Positions 34,074-44,012 are shown, numbered from the stretch's first letter. The stretch: DNA of 64,000 nt from Verrucomicrobiaceae bacterium (GCA_016713035.1 JADJPW010000001.1:1364001-1428000), one strand, 5' to 3'. The notes: generated by a model not told the origin, from the sequence alone. Numbers and translations: made by a program.

Positions 34074-37000
34074 TCACTTCCTTGGTGCCGGTGGCGGCGG
34101 TGGAGGCAATTGCTGTGCCTGTATTTTGTGCTGCAATGCTGCCTGTTTCTGAGCAGCGGCACCAGCATCAATCGGTTTTTGCTTCGCGGCATGATCCGCA
34201 ATTTGAGGTATGTTGTTTTGCTGCAACGGCTTGATTTGAGTGTTACCCATTTTGACCTGCCGCTGCGCACCCTGCCCCTGCTTGTGCTGCATTGACTGGT
34301 TCGCTTGCTGACCTTGAGTTTTGCCGGCCTGATGGTCTTTGCCCTGACCCTTGACCTTGTCCGCCACTTTGTTGAAGTGGCTCGTTGCCGACTGATACAT
34401 GTTCGCCGCCCAGTTTTTTCGCGTGTTCGACTGTTGTGGCAACGCTTGCTGCTTGAGACTCGCCTCTTGCTGTTTCGAGTCAGCCCCGCCTTTGCGCGGT
34501 TCTTGAACCGGCTTGGCAGGCTGCTCGACCTTGCGATTTTCAGCGGGTTTATCTGGCTCCGCTTTGGCTTTGTCGGGCGCGGACAATACTTTGTCCTCAA
34601 CTCCCTTCTTCGCTTCGTGAAGTGCGAGCATCTTCTCACGGAAAGGAGCAGAATGCAGATTGGTTTTCGGCAAGGTTCGCCCGCGCGGCTGCCCACCTTT
34701 ATTCTTGCCCAACGGATGCCCCTTCGACCGGCTCTTGCCATCCGGCCCCGCGAGATTGCGCCGCATCTCGACATAGCCCTTCCAGTTTGCTCCCGTGCCC
34801 TTTTTGAGCGGATCTTGCTGGCGCTGCTTTGCCACCGTCTTCACCCAGGATTTGGATTCGTCCAAACCACGACGGCTCTGAATCGCATCGCGCCATTGTT
34901 TTGATCCATGTTCGGTGGTCATCGCGGCAATTTCTTTCTGATTCAGTTCTGCCAGCTCGACACCTGCCATGCGGGTTGACGAGTTTCCGACCGCCTCTTG
35001 AAGACCTCGGCGGTTGTCGGTGTAAATGTGAATGGTTTCCTTCCCACGGCTGCACGAGACATAAAACTGTTCTCTGGAACTGGCAACAAACGACGACTCA
35101 CTTTGCGCGACCAGGACATGCCGGACGCTCTTGCTCTGGGAGGAGTGCGAAGTCTGACAATACCCGTGGGCAAAGTGTCCGTGATCTTTGTCGAGAACCG
35201 CCCCCGTGTTCAAGACAATCCTCCCCTTTTTGTCGAATTTCTCGACACTGAACAGATTGCCATTGTTCAGACGCTTACCGTCCGCGCTCTCGCCGTTTCG
35301 CGTGATGCGAATGCGGTCCCCCTTGCCCAGCGAAATCTCCCTCCGCTCAAACACTTGGAACTTCTGCGCATCCTTCATGGAGAGGATTTTGGCACTGCCT
35401 CCATCGCTTTCGACCTGCACCCCGCCATTGGCATCATGGCCGAGAACTCGCAGGATTTCACCGCGCTTCACCCCCTTGGCGTTTTGATGATACTGGACGA
35501 CCTGCCCAGGAGCATAGTTTTCAGGAAGCGCCCTCGCCGCTTCCTCCCACTGCAAGTTCTGAAACTGGATGAACTGCCGCTCCGGCCCCAACAACTTGGC
35601 GTCCCGTTTCGCTCCCCGAATCGCATCTGTCACTTTCGCGCTCTCCGCATGGGTTGGAGACACCACCAGCGGGACATCCCCGCGCTTCGACAGCGCGAGG
35701 AAATCACTCGCAAGCTGCCGGTAACGATCCGCTTCATCGGCGATCTCGACAAAAGCTCCCAGCTTGTCCCGCCTCCTCAAGCCCGTTCGCAGTCTCCTTT
35801 GCTCAGAGCCTCAATCGCCTGTTTGTAATCCTCAAGCTCCTGCCTGCGAATCAGCGTCACTTCGGCGATCCGCAGTCCCGCATGTTGTTGAAGCAGCCGG
35901 AAGGCATCGCCACGGGCGACCGGCGCATGTTGCGCCGTGTCTCCAGTCAAAATCACCCGCGTTCCATTGCCGGCAATCTCCATGATCCGCCACATCTCGC
36001 GCACCCCAAGCAGCCCTGCTTCGTCAATCCAGATGACCTGCCCCCGAACCTGCTTTCGCATCTTCAAGTTTGTCAGCAGGTGAGCCACCGTTTCAGCACC
36101 TCAAAACCGGCTTCGCGCAGTGTCTCACGAGACGCAGACGCCGAGGGAGCGAAGGCGAAAACTTTACCCCTCGCCTCAATAGCGGCGACCGCCTCTTTCA
36201 TCAGCGTTGTCTTGCCGACCCCAGCCCCTCCACGAAGCGCAATCACTTGGTCACGAGTCGTCAGGATATGCTTCACCGCCGCCCGCTGTTCATCTGAAAG
36301 CATCGCCCCCAGGTTCATCTTGCCGCGTCCGCCGAGCGGCATCGCTGAATTGCGACCCACACGGGCGAAGCTGATGAGTGCCACTTCCTCAGCCAGCACG
36401 TCAATTGTCGTGCAGAGATGTTCTTCCCCGACCAGCCGCCCGATCAGCGCCCTCTTTTCAAACTCAGATTTGATCGACTGCGGTGTCGTGTTGCCGATGC
36501 CATAGCGCATCGCCTCCGCGAGAATCCTCCCCCGCTCCACGACCGACTGTTTTTCAAACAGCTTGGCGAGGGCGTAATCCACCGCTTCGGAAGCCGTCAC
36601 CCTCGCCCCGCGAGGCTGATCCTTGTCATAGCAAACCTTCGAGATGGTGACTTTTTCCTCATCGGTTAGCCGGACGCTCCAAGCCGCCATGAGGTCCGTG
36701 AAGGTCAGACCGTGCCGCTTGCCCTCACGAGTCAGCGCCCCCAACGTCTCCTTTTCTTTCGGGTCCGTGATGCCTTTTTCATGCGCCAGCCGCTCGATTT
36801 GAGCGGTGCGCCTTGAAAACTTGGCAAGCACACTGGCAGGCATCCCCTTGATTTCCCAGCCCTGCTTTGTCCGCTGGATGGAATATCCTTGCGCCGCAAG
36901 CGCCACCGCCAGACGGGAATGAAACGCCGCTTCGCTGTAGGGTGCGTTCCGTTTGATGTCGCGAAACTTCGCCGCCTTCCAGCGCTTCTCCTCCCCGTCG

Positions 37001-37522
37001 AAAGTGGCATTGAAAGGCGAAGCAGTGGACGATGCAAATGCGGGTCTGAATCCCCCCGACCGGACGCGCCGTGAAGTGAACGAACTCCGCCCACGCCAGA
37101 TTCCCCGTCACCCGATTGCTCGACTCCCCGCGCTTTCGCACCCGCGTCGCTGTGCTCTCTTCGATCTCCACCATTGTTTCCTGAACCGCCTGCCGGAACG
37201 CTTTCAGGACGCCTTTGTCCAACGTCATCGCATACAGAACCGAGAGACTTTTTGGCGCGTGAAAGTTGAGGTCGTAGCCGACGATTCTGTCCGACTTGGT
37301 ATGGGGCGTCAGCCTCCCGCCATCTACCGGATGCCGGTTCTCAACCAGTGCGGCAAACGCATCACTGGTGACGTTTCCTGACAGCCCCATCCGTTCGGCG
37401 GCTTTGCCATGCCAGTTGCCCACTACCTCCTGTTTCTCGGTGTAGTAGTCCTCACGTTTGAGACCTTCCGTGTAGTATTGGCGGGCAGCAGCCGCACTTT
37501 TGTGAGCCACTACCCTGAGCAT
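34074..37522 (-). pseudogene. MobF-type conjugative relaxase-helicase (TraI/TrwC-like), frameshifted
   Basis: Reconstructed length is about 1150 aa. RQYYTEGLKREDYYTE near the N terminus holds the paired catalytic tyrosines of MobF relaxases, and the histidine triad (HLHIH) is recovered by correcting the frame near 37040. A RecD/TraI-like helicase follows: Walker A ALRGGAGVGKTTLMKEA, Walker B VIWIDEAGLLG, GDTAQHAPV and YVSCSRGKETIHIY. Frames break near 37040, 36090 and 35778. The last 250 residues are Lys/Gln/Pro-rich and probably disordered. Role: nicking and unwinding of the element at its oriT for transfer. It is divergent from the coupling protein gene. Confidence 0.9.
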
Positions 37523-37854
37523 AAAATGATTGTATCACAGTTTGGGACGGCACCCAAGTTTCGTCGGGACATGGGCAAATCTTGCCTGCTTGCCAGCAAA
37601 AAAGCCAGCTTTCAATCATCCTTGCCAGCGAGCAAACAGCCATGCAAGCCATCGAGCTTGCGGACATGCGAGCAAGTCAGTTTCCAAGCAGTCTTGCCGC
37701 CTTGCGTGCCGTCTTTCTTGCGTGCGAGCTAGCTTGCTAGCAACATTGCAATATGACATTCAGACATCTGCCCTATGCAGTGCATAGGGACGGTTTTTGC
37801 TCGCCTGCGAGCCGCCTACCGGCTAGCCTTTAGCCACCTCAGCAGACCGCCCCA
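37523..37854. other. Intergenic region between relaxase and coupling protein, candidate oriT
   Basis: A 330-bp gap between divergent transfer genes with many CTTGC/GCAAG words (37580-37730), the repeat CTAGCTTGCTAGC (37729-37741) and a perfect 19-bp palindrome CCCTATGCA-g-TGCATAGGG (37771-37789). Transfer origins usually lie beside the relaxase gene and contain such inverted repeats; the nick site cannot be located from sequence. Confidence 0.5.
37771..37789. repeat. Perfect palindrome near the transfer genes
   Basis: CCCTATGCA-g-TGCATAGGG, 9-bp arms with a single central base, 66 bp before the coupling protein start. It may be the oriT inverted repeat or an operator of the divergent transfer genes. 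Confidence 0.7.
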
Positions 37855-39411
37855 CATGGAAGATTATTCCCTCACCAAGCCCACTCCACAGCCCCAAAAA
37901 GGAGGCGGTCACTCCGCTGCGAGAGACTGGCCGGATGATGAAGAGGCAATTCTGGAGCTGGGCAAGGGGAGGGAGCCGCGACCTGAAAACTTCTGGTGTC
38001 TGAAGGACGCCTTTGAGGGAGTGCAGATTTTCGGGGGAACCGGTTCCGGCAAATCATCGGGGAGCGGGCGGGCGCTCGCCCGAAGTTTCTTGGAATCGAA
38101 TCTGGGAGGACTGGTTTTGACCGCCAAGCTCGATGAAGTGCTCACTTGGAAGCAGATGGCGAAGGCGACCAAGCGTGAGTCAGATTTGCTCATTGTCGAG
38201 CCAGGCGCTCCCCACCAGTTCAACTTCCTGCGCTACGAATTGAAGCGCCCAGGAACGGGGGCAGGGCACACCGAAAATCTGGTGAACCTGTTTTGCAGCG
38301 TGCTCGAAGCCGCCGAGCGAAAACAAGGACAAAGCAGCGGAGGCGGGAACGACGCATATTGGCAGCGCACCCTGAAACAACTCCTGCGCAACTCCATCGA
38401 CCTCGCCATCCTTGCTCTTGATGATGTGAGCCTGCCATCCCTCTACCGCATCATCACCACCGCCCCAGAAGCGCCCAAGAGGCAACCGCAAAAGACTGGC
38501 AGGACAGCTCGGTTTGCTTCGCCCTGATCGAAGCCGCCGAAGCCAAGGCAGAGCAGAAGAAGCGAAAATCCGACTTCGAGCTGACCCGCGATTACTGGCT
38601 CAAGGAGTATCCGAACCTCGCGCCCGAAACCAGATCCGTCATTGTTTCGACCTTCACCAGCATGGCGGATTGTTTCATGCGTGGCCTGCTTCGCGACCTG
38701 TTCTGCTCTGAATTGACCTTCGGCCCAGAAGATACATTCAACGGCAAGATCATCATTCTGAATCTGCCGGTGAAGGAGTTCAACGAGTTGGGGCAGTTTG
38801 CCCAGGTGCTTTTCAAATTCGTTTGGCAGAGGGCGGTGGAACGGCGAATTCCCCCCGGCATCGGCCGAGCCGAATCTCACGCGACGATCCGCCCCGTTTT
38901 CCTCTGGGCGGACGAGTCGCAGTTTTTTGTGAATTCCTACGATGCACTGTTCCAAAGCACAGCTCGCAGTTCGCGAGCCTGCACAGTTTATCTGACCCAG
39001 AATCTCCCCAGCTACTTTTCTGCCTTCGGCGGCCAGAACTCCCGATCCGACGCCGAGAGCTTTCTTGGCAACCTCCAGACCAAGATTTTCCACGCCAACG
39101 GCGACCCAACCACGAACAACTGGTCCGCCGAATCCATCGGCAAGACCCAACAGGCAAGCTTTTACGGCGGCCTTTCAGAAGCCATGGCAAAGGCTGGCGG
39201 CGGCTCGAACAATGCCGGAGGCAGTCTCATTCTTCAATACTTGGTGCAACCCCAAGAGTTCACCATGCTGCGAACTGGAGGACCGGAATGCGATTTTCAA
39301 GTCGATTCGATCATCTTCCAAGGGGGCAGGCGATGGCTCGTCACCGTGAAAGAAAAGGACGTAACCAAGAACTTCATCCGCCACGTCTTCCCACAGAATT
39401 ATGAAGGATAG
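37855..39411 (+). pseudogene. Type IV coupling protein (VirD4/TraD-like ATPase), frameshifted
   Basis: About 518 aa when joined. Walker A is IFGGTGSGKSSGSGRALARS, Walker B VFLWADESQFF, followed by CTVYLTQNLPSYFSAFGGQN, the typical T4CP sensor region. The frame breaks near 38475; with one C removed the protein continues EATAKDWQDSSVCFALIEAA. No N-terminal membrane helices are seen, so it is of the soluble kind. Role: delivering the relaxase-DNA complex to a secretion channel, which must come from another element. ATG 37855 (MEDYSLTKP) is the chosen start; it is divergent from the relaxase. The end overlaps the next gene by 11 bp. Confidence 0.87.
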
Positions 39412-40283
39412 GCAAATCCACACAGCAGGCGCGCAGCCAAGGATTCCCATCGTCAGCCCGGTGCTTCACTGGCTCGCAATCCCTGCGATTGTCTATTTTC
39501 GCTCTGGATTCGGCTTTTCCTTTCTCAGCCCCAAAAGCGTCTTCCTTGCCTTCTCGTGGGCCACCATCCTTTTCGCGATATACGCATGGGCGGAGGAGGG
39601 CGCTTGGCAGTCCTATTGGGCGCTCAGTTGTTTTGGCATCGGTGCTGTCATTCTCTATGTCACCCATCTGATTATCGCATTCACACGAGAAACGAGGGTG
39701 ACAGGAAAACACGATTTTTATTCCGGCACGTCCCACATTCTCAGGCTCCCCGGATTGAAACAATTTCGCGGCGTCACTCGAATCGCAGTCGCAATCCAAT
39801 TGTGGATTGAGCCGTTCATCGTGCTTGTCATGGCGACGATTCTTCGGGGCTTTTTCGCAGAGCGATTACTCTCCAAATGGCTCCTTTTTGTCGCCATTGC
39901 GATGTGGTGCAAAGAGTTCATCAACTACTGGTATCAGGCTCCGTCATCGCAAGAAACAGGAGGACGTGTTCTCCGATGCCGAGGAGACGATGGAAGGCAG
40001 ACCTTCAGCAACGCAGTTCGCCGCACCCAGCGGCAAGGGACGCAAACCTCGTGAGAAGCGCCAGCGTGCCAACGGAGCAGGCGGGCAGGGCGACGATGAA
40101 AAACGCTTTGCAGAAGTTCTGCGACTGATGCCGCCATACAGCTTGCAGCAGGCCGAGCAGAATTATCGGGCACTGATGAAGACCTGCCATCCCGATCCGA
40201 ACGACGAATCAGTCGAGAACAACCAGAGGGCGGCAGAATTGAATGATGCGATTGAGTTTTTTCGCCGAGACTCAGGCAGCTAG
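39401..40283 (+). pseudogene. Membrane protein with C-terminal J-domain-like segment, frameshifted
   Basis: The first frame has several membrane helices (PVLHWLAIPAIVYFRSG, FLAFSWATILFAIYAW, ALSCFGIGAVILYVTHLIIA, FIVLVMATILRGFF). Near 39940 the frame changes and continues RHRKKQEDVFSDAEET into a basic linker and SLQQAEQNYRALMKTCHPDP, a J-domain-like helix pair with the HPD motif. Reconstructed length is about 293 aa. A membrane-bound DnaJ-like protein next to a coupling protein may assist transfer; this is inference. It converges on the RepA-like gene, overlapping it by 12 bp. Confidence 0.6.
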
Positions 40284-41443
40284 CTTGCGCTTGGCACTCT
40301 CGATTTTGATTTCATCAACGGGATGCCCCACAGACCGCCAGGCATCCATGAGCTTGAATCTGTAGTGTGTTTCGACCCACTCGCCGATGAACTTCGTCGG
40401 CGCTTGATAGGTGAGGGTGGTTCCGTCGAGTCCTTTCAATCGTAACTTCGCAAGCCACGAGTTGACGACCGCTTCGCCGAGATGTTTCCGCATCACTTCG
40501 AGCACGATTTCCCAAGCCTCCTCAAGAGGCGTCTTTTCAATCAGCGCAATCTGCTCAGGTTGAGGTTTCTCGGTTTTCGATTCGATCACTTCGCGTTTCG
40601 CAGTGCGCTCCATCAAAAGCATGTCGTCACCGCTGGTTGATTTTGTCTGTTCAAGTCGCAGTCCAGGCAATTCGTTTTTCTTCACCAGCTTCCTGAGTGC
40701 GCTGGCGTAATGCTTGTATTCCTGTTGTGACGCTGACTTCCGATACAGGCTCTTGAACGTCTCTTTCCACATGCCGTTCACACCGCCGGTTGCTTTTCTC
40801 GCGTAGAGGTAAAGCCAGCGCTCCACGCTGCCAGGAATATCAAAATACCGTTTGTCGAGCGTGAGCACATGGAAATCCTGCACGCTTTCAAAAGCCATTC
40901 TGCAAGAACCACTTCTACACCTCGAATCTCTCCGTTCTCTTCGGTGATTTCCCATTCTGAAATCCACGAAAACTGTCTGATGCGGTTGCGCGTGCGTTTG
41001 CCGGACTCAGAGCGAATCGTTGTCTGAATGCTGGTCATCTTGAGTCTGTGCAGCGCATCCTTGAGACGCTGATATTGTCCGCCGCCAGGTTCGCGATTGA
41101 TCCATGCGAGGAACTGATATGGGGTGAAGTGAATCCTTCGAGAAGGTTCCAGCCCCATGCGTTTCGCGTCAATCCATTGCGAAACAGCAAAGATGAGCAA
41201 GTCTTGATCGTGGATTGTGGCGATGCCGTGTTCAGCGCTTCCACTGATGCGGACCGTCTCGGTCTGTCCGGTTTTCGCATCCACATACTCATGTTGAATC
41301 GGCTCTGTGCGCCCAGCAGTTAGGCTGAACCAGCAGCGTGCCATCAAATCAATCTGCTCTTTAGGGGCCACATCGGCAGAGGAAGCGGTGAACCGCGTGA
41401 GATCCTGATGCTCTTTAATTCCTCCCTCAATCTTCCTGCCCAT
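40272..41443 (-). pseudogene. RepA-like replication initiator with DnaA-N-like C-terminal domain, frameshifted
   Basis: From ATG 41443 (GRKIEGGIKEHQDLTRF) the frame shows the winged-helix initiator core of the RepA/RPA plasmid family: DLLIFAVSQWIDAKRMG, HFTPYQFLAWINR, LKDALHRLKMTSIQTTIRS. It breaks near 40910 and continues ESVQDFHVLTLDKRYFDIPG, then SVERWLYLYARKATGG. The C-terminal 80 residues (AWEIVLEVMRKHLGEAVVNS, YQAPTKFIGEWVETHY) resemble DnaA domain I, which recruits helicase. Full length is about 390 aa. Iterons lie directly upstream (41480-41657), so this is the initiator of a theta-type replicon. It suggests that element B derives from a plasmid. Confidence 0.85.
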
Positions 41444-41479
41444 GCCTTCGGCATAGCACACCTGATTTTATAAAACAAT

Positions 41480-41657
41480 ATCGTCAGAGCAGCGACCTTT
41501 TCACCCTTTTGGTATCGACTCAGGAATTAGCGGCAGGCAAATAACCCTTTGTATCGTCAAGGGAACGACCGCATCGACAGACCGCCGACCAGCCATCGTC
41601 AGACCAGCGACCACCATATCGACAGACCAGCGACCGTGCATCGTCAGAGCAGCGACC
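41480..41657. repeat. Iterons, probable oriV of element B
   Basis: Five 18-bp units start at 41553, 41573, 41595, 41618 and 41640 (spacing 20-23 bp), with a sixth, detached unit at 41480. The consensus is ATCG(T/A)CAGA(G/C)CAGCGACC; the unit at 41553 is the most diverged. An AT-rich stretch (about 41703-41740) follows on the right and may be the unwinding region. Position upstream of a RepA-like gene is typical of an iteron-controlled origin. Confidence 0.88.
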
Positions 41658-41850
41658 GGAACATGCTCCAAAGCCTGTCTCACTGGGCATCTTCGCTTCC
41701 TGAAACCTTACTTAAACCTTCTTTATTAAACATCTAAACACCGCTGGCAGGCAGCGAGCCATAAATGAGGCTCGCCTGCCATGCGGCTGAAAGTGTGGAT
41801 TCACACACAACGCAGCCGATTGATATGAGATTCTGCAAGGTTGCTTGCAA

Positions 41851-41863
41851 GCTAGCAAGCTAG
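41851..41863. repeat. GCTAGCAAGCTAG motif upstream of parA
   Basis: This 13-mer is the reverse complement of 37729-37741 in the candidate oriT region. It lies 113 bp before the parA start, among other TTGC/GCAA words, and could be a partition site or a shared operator. Confidence 0.5.
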
Positions 41864-41975
41864 TTGTGTTGCTAGAATGCCACCATCGCTCAGAAAAATG
41901 CAGCGCAGAACATCACGATGTTCGCATTTTTACCATGCTTTGAATCAACCCTCTATTCTCCAGTTCGGAGCAGGG

Positions 41976-42599
41976 ATGATTTACGGACTCACAAATTCAA
42001 AAGGCGGTGTTGGCAAGACAACCATAGCGGTTCACTTGGCGGCATGGCTCGCCAAAAAGAAGCGCAATGTCATCTTCATTGACGCCGACCCGCAATCATC
42101 GGCCTCGCAGTGGATCAAAGAACTTGGACTTCCCATTCAACTTGAGCAGGTTGATTCGCCGGAAGCGATAATTCATCGGCTGGCGAAAATCGCCAGCGAT
42201 GCAGATGATGTAGTCATCGACGGACCCGCAGGGCTTTCAGCCACAACACGAGCAATCATGCTTCGTGCAGACAAAGTTTTCTTCCCGTGTGGACCGTCCA
42301 TTCTCGATCTCCGTGCTGCTTCCAAAGCTGTGCAGCTTTTTCGTGAAGCGCAGAAGACCCGCAAGGGCAAACCGTCTGGTGCTTTGATTCCCAACAAACT
42401 GCAAAAGCGTGGCCGCTTGAGTCGAGAAATGATGGAAGCCGCCAAGAAACTTGGCGTGCCTTTGCTCGCCGGGCTTTCGCTTCGTCAGAGTTTCGCGGAT
42501 GCGGCAGGGCAGGCGAAGGTGGTCTCACAAATGGGCGCATCTTCACTTCTCGCGGCTCACGAGATGCAGCAGCTCGCGAAGGAGATGACCCGTGGTTAA
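41976..42599 (+). CDS. parA: ParA-family partition ATPase
   Basis: 207 aa from ATG 41976 (MIYGLTNSKGG), the natural start because the deviant Walker A KGGVGKTT follows within 12 residues; the frame is open upstream to 41877. FIDADPQSSASQWI is the A' motif and VVIDGPAGLS the Walker B. It is a short ParA (type Ib/McdA-like) without N-terminal HTH. Role: segregation or positioning of the replicon, again a plasmid trait. The partner gene overlaps its stop by 8 bp. Confidence 0.9.
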   Translation: MIYGLTNSKGGVGKTTIAVHLAAWLAKKKRNVIFIDADPQSSASQWIKELGLPIQLEQVDSPEAIIHRLAKIASDADDVVIDGPAGLSATTRAIMLRADKVFFPCGPSILDLRAASKAVQLFREAQKTRKGKPSGALIPNKLQKRGRLSREMMEAAKKLGVPLLAGLSLRQSFADAAGQAKVVSQMGASSLLAAHEMQQLAKEMTRG

Positions 42600-42996
42600 A
42601 CGACGCTCCCTTGATGACGCGCTCACTCCCGAAGAACAAGCGTTCATGGATAAGGGCTCGACTACGCCGTCCAAGGCAAAGCCAAAGACTCGTTCAAAGC
42701 CAGCGCCCAAACCAAAATCAACCACGACAAAAGAGGAACCCGTTATGGCACGACCAGCATTGAAAGACGACTTCACTCAAAAAATTGCGGCACCCATTTC
42801 ACCAGCACCCATCTTGGCGGGGTTTTCCATGCCCGGAGTGGTGTCCTTGAACACCCGCATTGAACCTGAAATCAGCGCCGCGCTCTTGACGGCATCCATG
42901 CAGAGAAAGATTCAACGGCAACAACCTTTCACTCAGCAGGACATCGTAGCCGTAGCTTTGAGAGACTGGCTGAAAAAGCACGGCTACATGGCCTGA
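42592..42996 (+). CDS. Probable ParA partner protein
   Basis: 134 aa, starting with GTG 42592 inside the end of parA. A basic, proline-rich N-terminal half (residues 25-60) is followed by LNTRIEPEISAALLTASMQR and QDIVAVALRDWLKKHGYM, which looks like a small DNA-binding (ribbon-helix-helix-like) domain. Translational overlap with parA makes it the likely centromere-binding partner; no ParB similarity is evident. Confidence 0.65.
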   Translation: MVKRRSLDDALTPEEQAFMDKGSTTPSKAKPKTRSKPAPKPKSTTTKEEPVMARPALKDDFTQKIAAPISPAPILAGFSMPGVVSLNTRIEPEISAALLTASMQRKIQRQQPFTQQDIVAVALRDWLKKHGYMA

Positions 42997-43033
42997 TTGC
43001 CGTTTTTTAGCTCACAGGTTTTTATACCGTGTT

Positions 43034-43169
43034 TTATACACTTGCGTCCCAAAATCACGCAAAACAGCACAACTGACCGCAACACCGTGCAACGCTCCAA
43101 GCCTTGTGAATGCTTGATTTGCAACGCATTGCAACACACTGCAAATCCATGCAAACGGTTCATTTGCAA
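43034..43169. promoter_or_regulatory. Right-end recombination sites of element B
   Basis: TTATACACT at 43034-43042 repeats the left-end 9-mer. TGCAA occurs at 43088, 43120, 43130, 43140, 43150 and 43165; four of these are exactly 10 bp apart, so they face the same side of the helix, and the last abuts the att core. This is what a multi-subunit binding region for integrase, excisionase or a bending protein would look like. Confidence 0.55.
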
Positions 43170-43208
43170 TTAGAAATCCGCTGCTCTAGTCCACTGAGCT
43201 ACGGGTGC
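43169..43208 (-). repeat. attR-like remnant: 5' half of tRNA-Arg
   Basis: Matches 10397-10432 of the complete tRNA over 20 bases, then one extra base (43189), then 16 more bases. Acceptor strand GCACCCG (reverse of 43202-43208) pairs fully with the remnant at 2110-2152. It is the displaced 5' half of the chromosomal tRNA gene. Confidence 0.9.
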
Positions 43209-43271
43209 CTGGGTTTCTCGGAAGAGAGGGGGTGATCTTAGGATGCCTGGGACGGATGAGCAAGGGCGCAC

Positions 43272-44012
43272 TCATTCAGAGTGCAGGCCGCAGACTTGGC
43301 GGGCCATGCGGAGGATGTTCCCCAGGCGGGTGGTGTAGGGGCGGGCGGGGCGGAGGATGGGCCAGCTACGCTGCTGCGCCACGGGCTCCAGACGCCGCGT
43401 GGGGTGGATGACGATGGGATTGCCGGTGAACTCTAGCAATGGCAGGTCCGCGTGGCTGTCGCTGTAGCTCCAGCAGGCGGCGCGGTCGCGGTCGGTGAGC
43501 TCCATCACGCCGGGGACGTCTGCGACCATGGCGGTGATTTTGGCGTCGCGTTTGTTGTTCCCATACGGAAGGCGGGGCAGTAGGGGAAAGCGCTCATGCT
43601 TTGGGAAACGTGTCGCGACGCAGTGATCAAAGCCCAGCACGGTGGCGATCTCATGCGCGTAGAAGTCTGGACTGGCGGTATTGAGCACCAAAACGCGGCC
43701 CTGATGCCGGTGGCGGAGGATTTCTGCCCGCAGGTCGGGGTAGGTCCATTTTTCGATGCCGGTGGCGGCGAATTCGTGGGCGAGCCGCCGCAGGTCCTCG
43801 TCACGCATGCGCCAGAGGTAGGCATTGAAGGCCCGTTTGGCCGTCTCAGTGCTCACCAGCCCGCAGGCGCGGCCTAGGGCAAAAGGCAGAAACAGCAGAT
43901 GCAGGCATACCCGCCATGGCCGCCGGTGCAGGACGTAGTTGCAAAACAACGCCTGCGTATCAAAAGGCAGCAGCGTGTGATCGAGGTCAAAAAAGGCAAA
44001 CGAACGAGCCAC
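43272..44012 (-). CDS. HAD-superfamily IB phosphatase (SerB-like)
   Basis: 246 aa. FAFFDLDHTLLPFDT at the N terminus is the DxDxT nucleophile motif, LVLNTASPDFYA motif II, and SYSDSHADLPLLEF motif IV (DSxxDxxL) of the HAD IB subfamily. These enzymes dephosphorylate small metabolites such as phosphoserine; the exact substrate is not visible. It is the first chromosomal gene right of the island and is divergent from trpB. Confidence 0.85.
   Translation of the reverse strand: MARSFAFFDLDHTLLPFDTQALFCNYVLHRRPWRVCLHLLFLPFALGRACGLVSTETAKRAFNAYLWRMRDEDLRRLAHEFAATGIEKWTYPDLRAEILRHRHQGRVLVLNTASPDFYAHEIATVLGFDHCVATRFPKHERFPLLPRLPYGNNKRDAKITAMVADVPGVMELTDRDRAACWSYSDSHADLPLLEFTGNPIVIHPTRRLEPVAQQRSWPILRPARPYTTRLGNILRMARQVCGLHSE

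Larger units (their letters stand above)
10405..43168. mobile_element. Element B: integrative mobilizable element with defence genes and plasmid replicon
   Basis: Bounded on the left by the hybrid tRNA-Arg and on the right by the stranded tRNA 5' half; a 20-bp core (10397-10416 / 43169-43188) plus 16 further matching bases form the direct repeat. It carries an integrase next to the left end, two defence loci (restriction-type, CBASS), Fic, antirestriction genes, MobF relaxase and coupling protein, and at the right end a RepA-like initiator, iterons and parA with a partner gene. No VirB/Tra channel genes are present. Most long genes contain one or more single-base frameshifts. Confidence 0.85.

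Noticed and set aside
2153..43168. Insertion sequences or transposons within the islands
   Set aside because: I looked for transposase motifs and terminal inverted repeats with target duplications and saw none; only integrases and a serine recombinase are present.
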